A stretch of DNA of 64,000 nt, from positions 1 through 64,000 of the forward strand of contig NZ_CAXPMC010000029.1 of NCBI RefSeq assembly GCF_964218355.1, in the 5' to 3' direction. Positions 38,838-46,686 of the stretch are shown one piece after another. A program made the position numbers and the translations under genes. The notes under the pieces are model-generated. The model worked only from the letters and a program-made list of their open reading frames with translations. It was not told the DNA's origin and searched no databases. Origin of the DNA: Ferrovibrio sp964218355. GTDB taxonomy: Bacteria; Pseudomonadota; Alphaproteobacteria; Ferrovibrionales; Ferrovibrionaceae. Each line of letters opens with the position of its first letter. Within the stretch, counting starts at the first letter, position 1.

Positions 38838-40505
38838 ATGAGTGTGATCGCGGATTTCTTCGCCACCGACGGGTTTATGCCGCATGGCGTCTGCCTGCTA
38901 TGGAAGCCGGAGGTTTTCTGGCTGCACCTGGTGTCCGACCTGCTGATCGCGGCCAGCTATTTCGCCATTCCCGCCATCCTGCTCGATCTCGCCATCCGCC
39001 GCACCGACCTGGTACCGCGCGGCATTCTCGCGCTGTTCAGTGCCTTCATCCTGCTCTGCGGCCTGACCCATCTGTTCGGCGTCTGGGTGCTGTGGAATCC
39101 CGATTACGGCGTCGAGGGGCTGGCCAAGGCGGCCACCGGGGTCGTCTCGCTGGCGACTGCCGCGGCACTGGTGCCGGCGGTGCGCTGGGCCCGGCTGGTT
39201 CCCGGCGCCGGGCAGTGGGCGACCCTGAATGCCGATCTCAATCGCGAGATCGCCGACCGCCGGGCCGCCGAGGCGCAGGTGCGGGCCCTGAATGCCGAAC
39301 TGGAACTGCGCATCCGCGCCCGCACGGCCGAACTGGAAGAGGCGAATGCAAGGCTGCGCCGCGAGATCGACGACCGCCGCCATGCCGAGCGGCGCTTCCG
39401 CGACGTGGCAGCGCTGAGTGCCGACTGGATCTGGGAAACCGATGGCGACCTGGTCTACACCTACATGTCCGACCAGGTGGAGCGGGTAACCGGCATGGCG
39501 GCCGGCGAATATGTCGGCCATTCCCGCATTGCGCTGTTCGGCGATATCGGCAGCGACTATTTCCTGCAGCAGCATGTCGGCGACCTGCAGGCCCGCCGGC
39601 CTTTCTCCGATTTCGTGCAGTGGCTGAACCGGCCGCGCGGCCTGGTCTGCATCTCGATGAGCGGCATGCCGCGTTACGACGACGCCGGCCGCTTCATCGG
39701 CTATATCGGCATCGGCCGCGATGTCACCGAGGAACAGAGCCAGCGCCGCCGGCTGGAAGAGATGAACGAGGCGCTGGCCGCCGCCCGCGACCAGGCCCTG
39801 CGCGCCAGCACCAGCAAATCCTCCTTCCTCGCCCATATGAGCCACGAGCTGCGCACGCCGCTGAATGCCGTGCTGGGCTTTTCCGAGGTGATGAAGGAAC
39901 AGCTGCTCGGGCCGCTGGAAGACCGCTATCGGGCCTATGCGGCGCATATCTACGACAGCGCCCTGCATCTGCTCAGCCTGATCAACGACGTGCTCGACCT
40001 CTCGAAGATCGAGGCCGGCGCCTATGAACTGCATGAAACCGGCATCGAGCTTGCGGCCCTGGCCGGCCGGGCGATCCGCCAGGTGGAGGCCGAGGCCAGG
40101 CGGGCCGGCATCGCCGTGGCGCTCGACTGCGCTGCCGGCCTGCCGCAGGTGCGGGCCGACCAGCGCGCGGTGTTCCAGATCTACCTGAACCTGCTGTCGA
40201 ACGCGGTGAAATACTCCGCCGCCGGCGGCCAGGTGCGGGTCTTCGCCCGGCTGGAGGAAAACGGCGGCATCGCCTTCGGCGTGCGCGATACCGGCATCGG
40301 CATGACCGCGGACGAGATCGACAAGGCCCTGCAGCGTTTCGGCCAGGTCGAGAACGTGATGACCCGCGACCGGCAGGGTACCGGCCTCGGCCTGCCGCTG
40401 GTGCGCGAACTGGCGCTGCTGCATGGCGGCAGCGTCGAGATCGAATCGGAACCGGGCGAGGGCACCATCGTCACCGTGCGTTTCGGTGCCGACCGGGTGG
40501 CCTAG
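38838..40505 (+). CDS. Sensor histidine kinase with ethylene-receptor-like membrane domain and PAS domain
   Basis: A 555-residue membrane histidine kinase. The N-terminal 120 residues form three helices like those of plant and cyanobacterial ethylene receptors: WLHLVSDLLIAASYFAIP (Asp34), FSAFILLCGLTHLFGVW (Cys74 and His78) and a third near residues 95-115. Asp, Cys and His correspond to ETR1 Asp25, Cys65 and His69, the copper-binding and ethylene-binding positions. A coiled coil (about 125-180) and a PAS domain (about 185-300) follow. The HisKA segment is SFLAHMSHELRTPLNAVLGF with phospho-acceptor His336. The catalytic domain has NLLSNAVKYS, DTGIGM and GTGLGLPLV. No receiver domain and no adjacent response regulator are present. 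The kinase call is sure; ethylene sensing is inference. Confidence 0.9.
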   Translation: MSVIADFFATDGFMPHGVCLLWKPEVFWLHLVSDLLIAASYFAIPAILLDLAIRRTDLVPRGILALFSAFILLCGLTHLFGVWVLWNPDYGVEGLAKAATGVVSLATAAALVPAVRWARLVPGAGQWATLNADLNREIADRRAAEAQVRALNAELELRIRARTAELEEANARLRREIDDRRHAERRFRDVAALSADWIWETDGDLVYTYMSDQVERVTGMAAGEYVGHSRIALFGDIGSDYFLQQHVGDLQARRPFSDFVQWLNRPRGLVCISMSGMPRYDDAGRFIGYIGIGRDVTEEQSQRRRLEEMNEALAAARDQALRASTSKSSFLAHMSHELRTPLNAVLGFSEVMKEQLLGPLEDRYRAYAAHIYDSALHLLSLINDVLDLSKIEAGAYELHETGIELAALAGRAIRQVEAEARRAGIAVALDCAAGLPQVRADQRAVFQIYLNLLSNAVKYSAAGGQVRVFARLEENGGIAFGVRDTGIGMTADEIDKALQRFGQVENVMTRDRQGTGLGLPLVRELALLHGGSVEIESEPGEGTIVTVRFGADRVA

Positions 40506-40513
40506 GCGGCGCG

Positions 40514-41152
40514 TCAGCCCGCGGTGAAGACGAGAAAGGCGCCGGTCGCGATCATCACCGCCCCGGCCGCCACCGTCAGGATCCGGCCGCCGCGGGCGCC
40601 GAAAACGGTGCCGGCGCGGCTGGCCGCCCAGGCATAGCCGAGCTTGGCGCCGCCCACGGCCAGGATCGTGCAGATCATGATGATGGCGATGTCGGCCGGT
40701 GCGACCGCCGCCAGGTCGACGAAGGCGGGCAGGAAACCGAGATAGAACAGGATCGCCTTCTGGTCGCCCAGCGTGACCGTCAGGCCCAGCATGAAGCTGG
40801 CGGCCAGCGAGGAGGGGCCGGTCGTTCCGGCCGGATCGCGGCCGGCCTGCCTGGCCGCGCGCAGCAGGCTGATCCCCAGCAGCAGCAGATAGGCGCCGCC
40901 GAGATATTTCACCAGCCCGAAGGCCGGCCCCAGGGTTTCCGCCAGCAGGGCAAGGCCGAACACCGCCGCCAGGATGAACAGCAGGTCGGCGGCGATGATG
41001 CCGAGACTGGCGGCGGCGCCATGCCGGAAACCGGCGCCGGCGGCACGGGCGGTGACGGTGAGAACGCTGACGCTGGGGATCAGGGCCAGCACGGCCATGG
41101 CACCGAACAGGGCGGCAATGGCGGCGGGGGTCATGGTGGGGACGAGGCTCAT
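40514..41152 (-). CDS. LysE/RhtB family translocator
   Basis: A 212-residue inner-membrane exporter with six hydrophobic helices. Family features are an N-terminal helix around ALFGAMAVLALIPSVSVLTV (the usual PGP motif is IPSVS here), SLGIIAADLLFILAAVFGLA, LVKYLGGAYLLLLGISLLRA, and a central FMLGLTVTLGDQKAILFYLGF, equivalent to the GFLVNLLNPKAWLFF type segment. Members export amino acids such as lysine, threonine or homoserine lactones. An internal ATG at 41134 is an alternative start. It ends 8 bases after the convergent histidine kinase gene. Confidence 0.85.
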   Translation of the reverse strand: MSLVPTMTPAAIAALFGAMAVLALIPSVSVLTVTARAAGAGFRHGAAASLGIIAADLLFILAAVFGLALLAETLGPAFGLVKYLGGAYLLLLGISLLRAARQAGRDPAGTTGPSSLAASFMLGLTVTLGDQKAILFYLGFLPAFVDLAAVAPADIAIIMICTILAVGGAKLGYAWAASRAGTVFGARGGRILTVAAGAVMIATGAFLVFTAG

Positions 41153-41178
41153 CCGCCGAACGTAGCAGAGCGCCGTGG

Positions 41179-41883
41179 TTACATCAGCCCTTTCTCGCGG
41201 AAGGAGACATGCCCCTTGCGACCGATGACGAGGTGATCGTGCAGGGCGATGCCGAGGGCTGATGCCGCCTGCGCCACCTGCCTGGTCATCTCGATGTCGG
41301 CGCGCGAGGGCGTCGGATCTCCGGACGGGTGGTTGTGCACCAGGATCAGGGCGGCGGCATTCAGCTCCAGTGCACGCCTGACCACCTCGCGCGGATAGAC
41401 CGGCGTGTGATCGATGGTGCCGCGCTGCTGCGCCTCGTCGGCGATCACCTGGTTCCTGCGGTCGAGAAACAGGATGCGGAACTGCTCGGTCCCCTCATGC
41501 TGCAGGGCGGCGCGGCAGTAATCGAGCAGGGCCTGCCAGTTGGCGATGGCCGGTCGTGCCATCGCCTCCGCTTTCAGCAGCCGCAGGCCGGCCTCGCGGG
41601 TGACTTTCAGGGCGGCAATGGCCGCCGCGCCGCAGCCGGGGATTTTCGCCAGCCGCTCGGCCGGTGCCGAGAGGACGGCGGCGAGGCTGCCGCCGCAGCC
41701 ATCGATCAGGGCCTTGGCCAGCGGTTTGACATCGCCGTTGCGGAACACGCCGAACAGGATCAGTTCAAGGATTTCATAATCAGGTATGCCGGCGCCGCCG
41801 CTGTCGAGGAAGCGGGCCCGCAATCTTGCGCGATGGCCGTGGAAATGGGGTCTGGTTTCCGCATCCCGGTCCGCGGCGTCCAT
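41179..41883 (-). CDS. radC: RadC family JAB1/MPN-domain protein
   Basis: A 234-residue RadC-type protein. The N-terminal half has a helix-hairpin-helix segment (RLAKIPGCGAAAIAALK). The C-terminal JAB domain shows the JAMM zinc motif: LVHNHPSGDPTPSRADIEMT (H-x-H, later S and D), followed by LHDHLVIG and the end SFREKGLM. Despite its name the family has no proven role in DNA repair. It stands upstream of lysE and downstream of the MFS gene on the same strand, each with its own gap. Confidence 0.93.
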   Translation of the reverse strand: MDAADRDAETRPHFHGHRARLRARFLDSGGAGIPDYEILELILFGVFRNGDVKPLAKALIDGCGGSLAAVLSAPAERLAKIPGCGAAAIAALKVTREAGLRLLKAEAMARPAIANWQALLDYCRAALQHEGTEQFRILFLDRRNQVIADEAQQRGTIDHTPVYPREVVRRALELNAAALILVHNHPSGDPTPSRADIEMTRQVAQAASALGIALHDHLVIGRKGHVSFREKGLM

Positions 41884-41925
41884 GCTGCGAGGCTAGCATG
41901 GTCGCCGCGGGCCGGGCAGGGGGAA

Positions 41926-43509
41926 TCAGCCGCCGCCGGCGCCGAGATCGGCAGCCGGCACCGGCTCCGGCGTCGGCCCGCGCCGGCGCAGCATCAGGGC
42001 GGCCAGCAGGGCCGAGGCCAGGGCGATGGCGGCGCAGATCGCGGCACAGAGGATGAAGCCGTCGGTAAAGGCCGTGCGGGCCGCCGCCGCCAGCGCGGAG
42101 CCGGTGGCCGGCGGCAGTTCCGCCGCCACCGCCAGCGCGCCGGCGAGGGTGCCGATGCTGGCCTCGGCATCGGCAGCCGGCAGGCCGGCCGGCAGCTGCG
42201 GCGCCATGGCGCCGCGGTAGATGGCGGTGGCGATGCTGCCAAGGATGGCGATACCGAGCGCCCCGCCGGTTTCCGCACCGGTCTCCGAGATCGCCGCGGC
42301 CGCGCCGGCGCGCTCCGGCGGGGCGGCGCCGACGATCAGGTCGGTGGTGAATGTGAAGACCGGGGCGAGGCCGAGCGCGAAGACGATGAAGGCGGTCATC
42401 AGCAGGGGGAAGCTGCCGCTGCCGGCGGCCTGTCCGAGCAGCGCGAAGCCGATGGCGGCAAGGGCCATGCCGCCGGCCACCACATGGGCCGGCCGCATCC
42501 AGCGCACAAGGGCAGGGGCCAGCATCGAACCGGCGACGAAGGCCAGGCCGGATGGTGCCGTCCACAGGCCGGCCCTGAAGGGGTCCATGCCGAGCACCAG
42601 CTGCAGATATTGCGCCAGATAGAGGAATGTGCCGAAGGCGGCAAACAGCCCCAGCACGTTGATCGCCAGCGCGGTGCTGAAGGCAGGATTACGGAACAGC
42701 GCCAGGTCGATCAGCGGATCGGCCAGCCGCTGCTGGCGGCGGACGAACAGCGCGCCGATGACCAGACCGCCCAGCAGGGCCGCGGCAGGCACCGGCCCGG
42801 CGCCGTCCTCGGCAAAGCGCTTGATGCCGTAGATCACCGCCAGCACGGCCCCCAGCGACAGGGCCGCGCTCGGGATGTCGAGCCGGCCGGCCTGCGGATC
42901 GCGGTATTCCGGCAGCAGCACCGGCCCGAGCAGCAGCAGCAGCAGCATCACCGGCACGGCCACCAGGAAGACCGAGCCCCACCAGAACCAGCTGAGCAGC
43001 AGGCCGCCGATCAGCGGGCCCAGCGCACCGCCGGCAGAGAAACTGGCAATCCAGATGCCGATGGCGAAGGTGCGCTGCTGCGGATCGTGGAACATGTTGC
43101 GGATCAGCGACAGGGTGGACGGCGCCAGGGTCGCGGCGGCGATGCCGAGCAGGGCGCGGGCCGCAATCAGGGCCTCGGCCGTCGGTGCGAAGGCCGCCAG
43201 CACCGAGGTCAGGCCGAAGGCGGTGCCGCCGATCATCAGGATGCGGCGGCGGCCGATGCGGTCGCCCAGTGTGCCCATGGTGATCAGCGAGCCGGCCACC
43301 AGGAAACCGTAGATATCGACGATCCACAGCAGCTGGGCACTGGTCGGCTTCAGGTCGGCACTGAGATGCGGCACGGCCAGATTCAGCACCGTCAGGTCCA
43401 TGGAATACAGCAGGCAGGGCAGGGCGAGCACGGCCAGCCCGATCCATTCGCGGCGGCTGGCCTTCGGCGGCGGGACAGCGCCCGCCGCTCCGGCGGCATG
43501 ATCGGTCAT
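41926..43509 (-). CDS. MFS transporter, DHA2 family (14 transmembrane segments)
   Basis: A 527-residue drug:proton antiporter-type permease. The first helix contains LLYSMDLTVLNLAVPHL, the DHA2 D1 motif. Motif A follows helix 2 (GTLGDRIGRRRILMIGG), and motif C is in the fifth helix (ASFSAGGALGPLIGGLLL). Fourteen hydrophobic helices can be counted. It resembles SmvA and EmrB-type efflux pumps for quaternary amines and dyes. No membrane-fusion partner or regulator is adjacent, although an ArsR operon lies upstream on the same strand. Confidence 0.92.
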   Translation of the reverse strand: MTDHAAGAAGAVPPPKASRREWIGLAVLALPCLLYSMDLTVLNLAVPHLSADLKPTSAQLLWIVDIYGFLVAGSLITMGTLGDRIGRRRILMIGGTAFGLTSVLAAFAPTAEALIAARALLGIAAATLAPSTLSLIRNMFHDPQQRTFAIGIWIASFSAGGALGPLIGGLLLSWFWWGSVFLVAVPVMLLLLLLGPVLLPEYRDPQAGRLDIPSAALSLGAVLAVIYGIKRFAEDGAGPVPAAALLGGLVIGALFVRRQQRLADPLIDLALFRNPAFSTALAINVLGLFAAFGTFLYLAQYLQLVLGMDPFRAGLWTAPSGLAFVAGSMLAPALVRWMRPAHVVAGGMALAAIGFALLGQAAGSGSFPLLMTAFIVFALGLAPVFTFTTDLIVGAAPPERAGAAAAISETGAETGGALGIAILGSIATAIYRGAMAPQLPAGLPAADAEASIGTLAGALAVAAELPPATGSALAAAARTAFTDGFILCAAICAAIALASALLAALMLRRRGPTPEPVPAADLGAGGG

Positions 43510-43593
43510 GGGGACATTCTTTTTCTGGGGCGGACGGATAGCTGCGCGCAGACTAGCACAGGGCCGGGCGGTCGTGGATTCCGGATTGCGGGG

Positions 43594-44319
43594 TCAGTCG
43601 CAGCAGGATGGCGTCTTCGGTTCCGCCTCGTATTCGTCGTGGCGCCGCATCCAGTCCATGGTGGATCTTTCGTTGCGCCCCTTCGGCGTGAGGTCGAGAT
43701 AGTTGTGGGCGCCGATCAGCAGGTCGCCACCGCGGGCATAGCTGGAATAGGTGTGGAATACCGCACCGCTTTCGTCCCGGCAGAACACGCTGATCCCGTG
43801 CAGCTCGTCATGGCCGCGGCTGGTGAGGGTGTAATTGTAGAAGACGTCGCCGGCGGCCAGCTGTTCGGGCGTGAAGGAGACGTGGTAATCGTAGTTGAAG
43901 TCGCTGCCGAAGGACGACGCCCAGTCGAACTGCCAGCCCATCCGCTGGCGATAGGCCTCGATCTTCGCCAGCGGCGCCCGCGACACGGCCACCAGCGACA
44001 CGTCGTGATGCCGCAGATGCAGGTTGGCGCCATCCATGTGATCGGCAAGGAAGGAGCAGCCGGAGCAACCGGCCTCCCAGTCCGGGCCGAGCATGAAATG
44101 GTAGACGATCAGCTGGCTGTTGCCGCCGAACAGCCCGGCCAGCGTCTTGTGGCCCTGCCGCGTCTCGAACCGGTATTCCTTGTCGACCTTCACCCAGGGC
44201 AGGGCGCGGCGTTCGGCACGGACCATGTCGTGCAGGCGGGTCAGCGCCTTTTCGTTGCGCAGATGGGTGCGGCGGGCCTCGAGCCATTCCTCGCGGGTGA
44301 CGATGCGGTTGGGCTGCAT
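43594..44319 (-). CDS. DUF899 family thioredoxin-like protein
   Basis: A 241-residue DUF899 protein. It has the typical start (IVTREEWLEARRTHLRNEKA), the thioredoxin-like strand LIVYHFMLGPDW followed by the CSGCSFLADH motif in the redox-active position, and the aromatic-rich FNYDYHVSFTP. It ends MRRHDEYEAEPKTPSCCD, also common in the family. The function is not established; the fold suggests redox chemistry or detoxification. It is the last gene of the ArsR-SRPBCC-GST-DUF899 operon, 22 bases after the GST gene. Confidence 0.9.
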   Translation of the reverse strand: MQPNRIVTREEWLEARRTHLRNEKALTRLHDMVRAERRALPWVKVDKEYRFETRQGHKTLAGLFGGNSQLIVYHFMLGPDWEAGCSGCSFLADHMDGANLHLRHHDVSLVAVSRAPLAKIEAYRQRMGWQFDWASSFGSDFNYDYHVSFTPEQLAAGDVFYNYTLTSRGHDELHGISVFCRDESGAVFHTYSSYARGGDLLIGAHNYLDLTPKGRNERSTMDWMRRHDEYEAEPKTPSCCD

Positions 44320-44341
44320 GGCGGGTTCCTTCCGGGTGGAG

Positions 44342-44968
44342 TCAGGCGGCGGCGCGTTCGGCCGGGAACGGGTCCAGCCAGTCGGGCAGGGCGCAGAGCC
44401 GGTCATGCCAGCGCCGCACATTGGCATAGCCGGCCAGCGGAATCCGCGCCTGTTCGGCATAGGGCAGGCTGACGCCGACCGCGAAATCCGCGACGCTGAG
44501 CTGGTTGGCAACGATGTAATCGCGCCCTTCGAGATGTGCATCGAGCACGGCGAGAAAGCGGTGCATGTAGCCGATCGCCTCGTCGACGGCCTTCGCATCC
44601 GGTTCGCCGAGGCCGAATTTCGGCCGGATGACGTGCTCGAAATACAGGTTGCCGCCATGGCGTGAGAAATGCTGGCCGTCCCAGCACAGCCAGCGGACGA
44701 TCTCGATCTGGCGGTCGCTGTCGGCGGGCCAGAGGTCGGATCCCGCGATCTGCGCCAGCCGGCAGATGATCGCATTCGATTCCCACAATGCGCCGGTGGC
44801 GGTCTGCAGCACCGGCACCTTGCCGTTCGGGTTCATCGCCAGGAAGGCCGGTGTCGTATGCTCGCCCTTGCCGAGATGGACGCGAACGAATTCGACCGGG
44901 CTGCCGAGATAGCGGGCGGCGGCACAGGCTTTGCGCGGATTGAGGGTCTCGTCGTAATAGAGCTTCAT
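44342..44968 (-). CDS. Glutathione S-transferase family protein
   Basis: A 208-residue GST. The N-terminal thioredoxin domain begins MKLYYDETLNPRKACAAARY, continues with NPNGKVPVLQ (cis-proline) and ends with the glutathione-binding ESNAIICRLA. The C-terminal helical domain has NQLSVADFAVGVSLPYAEQA with the conserved N-capping Asp. Where a catalytic Tyr, Ser or Cys would sit, NPRKA is found, as in many bacterial beta- or zeta-like GSTs. It lies in the ArsR-controlled operon, which suggests a role against an electrophilic compound. Confidence 0.92.
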   Translation of the reverse strand: MKLYYDETLNPRKACAAARYLGSPVEFVRVHLGKGEHTTPAFLAMNPNGKVPVLQTATGALWESNAIICRLAQIAGSDLWPADSDRQIEIVRWLCWDGQHFSRHGGNLYFEHVIRPKFGLGEPDAKAVDEAIGYMHRFLAVLDAHLEGRDYIVANQLSVADFAVGVSLPYAEQARIPLAGYANVRRWHDRLCALPDWLDPFPAERAAA

Positions 44969-44990
44969 GGTCGTCTCCGGGTCTGGCGGG

Positions 44991-45437
44991 TCAGGCGAAC
45001 AGGCGTTCGAGCTTGTCGAGGCTGCCGGTCCAGCCGCGGTTATGCCCGTCGCGGGCGGCCTGGTCGAAGAACTGCTCGTGCAGCAGGGTAAGCAGCGTGC
45101 CGCCGCCATCGGCCTTGAGGCTGACGGTAACCTGGGACACGCGCTCCGGCGTGCTGATCCAGGACCAGCTGAAAACCAGCTTCGTATCCGGCACGATCTC
45201 GCGATAGGCGCCGCGCACGGTGTGGCGCTCGCCGTCTTCCGTGCGGAAGGCGATGTCGAAGCGGCCGCCGATGCGCAGGTCGATCTCGGCCTTTTCCACC
45301 GGCCCGGCATCCGGGCCGAACCAGCGGGCGATCAGCGCCGGCTCGGTCCAGGCGGCGAAGACTTTCGCCGGCGCGGCGTTGATGCGCCGCCTGATGGTGA
45401 GGCTGGGCCTGTGGGTGAAGGCGGGGTCGGCGGACAT
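44991..45437 (-). CDS. SRPBCC (AHSA1/START-like) domain protein
   Basis: A 148-residue SRPBCC-fold protein of the AHSA1 family. Diagnostic stretches are INAAPAKVFAAWTEPALIAR with WFGP, the beta-sheet segment IDLRIGGRFDIAF, VRGAYREIVPDTKLVFSWSW, and the C-terminal GWTGSLDKLERLF. These proteins bind hydrophobic ligands and are often paired with ArsR regulators. Its start overlaps the preceding ArsR reading frame by 106 bases, so it is probably translated by re-initiation. Confidence 0.9.
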   Translation of the reverse strand: MSADPAFTHRPSLTIRRRINAAPAKVFAAWTEPALIARWFGPDAGPVEKAEIDLRIGGRFDIAFRTEDGERHTVRGAYREIVPDTKLVFSWSWISTPERVSQVTVSLKADGGGTLLTLLHEQFFDQAARDGHNRGWTGSLDKLERLFA

Positions 45438-45766
45438 GCATCCTCCTCAAGGAAAGCGGCAAGGCGATCAAGGCGCTCGGACCAGAAGCGCTGGTAACGG
45501 TGCAGCCATTCCATCGCCTGCTCCATCGGTGCCGCATTCAGGCGCACGCTGACGGTGCGGCCGGCCTTGCTGCGGGTGACAAGTCCGGCATCGGACAGCA
45601 CGTCGAGATGTTTCATGATCGCCGGCAGCGAGACCGGGAAGGGTTTCGCGAGATCGCTGACCGACAGCTCGGCGGTTGCCTCCAGCCGCGCCAGCAGGGC
45701 CCGCCGGGTCGGATCGGCGAGGGCGGAAAAGGTGCGGTCGAGGCCGGAATCTGAATACTTAACCAT
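45332..45766 (-). CDS. ArsR family winged-helix transcriptional regulator
   Basis: A winged-helix repressor of 144 residues as read. The core is typical: LDRTFSALADPTRRALLARL, the recognition helix PAIMKHLDVLSDAGLVTRS, and the wing KAGRTVSVRLNAAP. No metal-binding cysteine pairs are seen, as in the subclass that partners SRPBCC proteins. Homologues usually end near RLDRLAAFLEED; here the frame goes on for about 35 more Pro/Ser/Arg-rich residues inside the SRPBCC gene, probably not functional. The start codon lies within a perfect 26-bp palindrome, and the mRNA is probably leaderless. Confidence 0.9.
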   Translation of the reverse strand: MVKYSDSGLDRTFSALADPTRRALLARLEATAELSVSDLAKPFPVSLPAIMKHLDVLSDAGLVTRSKAGRTVSVRLNAAPMEQAMEWLHRYQRFWSERLDRLAAFLEEDACPPTPPSPTGPASPSGGASTPRRRKSSPPGPSRR

Positions 45767-45779
45767 CAGGTTAAGTATT
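45754..45779. promoter_or_regulatory. ArsR autoregulatory operator covering the -10 box and start codon
   Basis: AATACTTAACC-ATCA-GGTTAAGTATT is a perfect inverted repeat with 11-bp arms and a 4-bp spacer. It contains the ArsR start codon (45766-45764) and the -10 box. Binding of the ArsR dimer would block transcription of the operon. Confidence 0.85.
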
Positions 45780-45803
45780 GATGCGAAAACATGCCGGAGT
45801 CAA
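45774..45803 (-). promoter_or_regulatory. Promoter of the ArsR-SRPBCC-GST-DUF899 operon, likely leaderless
   Basis: On the minus strand TTGACT (45803-45798) and AATACT (45779-45774) are 18 bases apart. The start codon begins 8 bases after the -10 box, where transcription itself should start. There is no room for a ribosome binding site, so the first gene is probably translated from a leaderless mRNA. Confidence 0.6.
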
Positions 45804-45846
45804 GACGCGATTCTTCAGCGATGCGGTAGGGCGGAAATCCGCAGAA

Positions 45847-46686
45847 TCAGGCGTAGGGGGGCTTGTGCCAGCCCTTCGGCGACTGGGTGAAGATCTCGTA
45901 GCCGGTCTCGGTCACGCCGATCGAATGCTCGAACTGCGCCGACAGCGAGCGGTCCTTGGTCACCGCGGTCCAGCCATCGGACAGCAGCTTCACCTGCCAC
46001 TTGCCGGCATTCACCATCGGCTCGATGGTGAAGAACATGCCGGCCTGCAGCGGGATGCCGCGGCCGGCCTCGCCGTAATGCAGGATGTTCGGCGGTTCGT
46101 GGAAGATGCGGCCGAGGCCATGGCCGCAGAAATCGCGCACCACCGAAAAGCGTTCCTTCTCGACGAAGCTCTGGATCGCATGGCCGATATCGCCGGTGGT
46201 GGCGCCGGGCTTCACCACCTCGATGCCGCGCATCATCGCCTCGTAGGTGATGTCGCAGATGCGGCGGCCCTTCACGCCGACATTGCCCAGCAGGAACATG
46301 CGGCTGGTATCGCCATGCCAGCCGTCGAGGATGACGGTGACGTCGATATTCATGATGTCGCCGTCTTCCAGCACCTTGTCGCCCGGGATGCCGTGGCAGA
46401 CCACATGGTTGACCGAGGTGCAGATCGATTTCGGAAAGCCGCGGTAGCCCAGCGGCGCCGGCACCGCGCCATGCCGGACGATGAAATCGTGGCACAGCCT
46501 GTCGAGCTCGCCGGTGGTCGTGCCCGGCACCACATGCGGGGTGATGAAGTCGAGGGTCTCCGCGGCCAGCCGGCCGGCCCGGCGCATGCCCTCGAAATCC
46601 TCGGGCTTGTGCAGCCGGACGGCGCCGCCTTCCAGCAGGTCCTCGTCCCCGTCTTCCGCCGCAGCTTGCGCTTGGTTCTGATTCAC
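45847..46686 (-). CDS. map: Type I methionine aminopeptidase
   Basis: A 279-residue metallopeptidase that removes N-terminal methionine. The two-metal ligands can be located: Asp in NIDVTVILDGWHGD, the second Asp in HGDTSRMF, His in FCGHGLGRIFHEPP, Glu in FFTIEPMV and Glu in SAQFEHSIGVTE. HGIPGDKVLEDGDIMN is also typical. It starts with GTG at 46686 overlapping the sfsA stop (GTGA). About 20 acidic, Gln-rich residues before the catalytic domain are extra. It lies directly behind sfsA as a two-gene operon. Confidence 0.97.
   Translation of the reverse strand: MNQNQAQAAAEDGDEDLLEGGAVRLHKPEDFEGMRRAGRLAAETLDFITPHVVPGTTTGELDRLCHDFIVRHGAVPAPLGYRGFPKSICTSVNHVVCHGIPGDKVLEDGDIMNIDVTVILDGWHGDTSRMFLLGNVGVKGRRICDITYEAMMRGIEVVKPGATTGDIGHAIQSFVEKERFSVVRDFCGHGLGRIFHEPPNILHYGEAGRGIPLQAGMFFTIEPMVNAGKWQVKLLSDGWTAVTKDRSLSAQFEHSIGVTETGYEIFTQSPKGWHKPPYA

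Noticed and set aside
41329..44472. Long open frame on the plus strand across RadC, MFS and DUF899 genes
   Set aside because: Antisense shadow of three clear genes; its translation is repetitive Gln/Gly/Arg/Ala without any domain.
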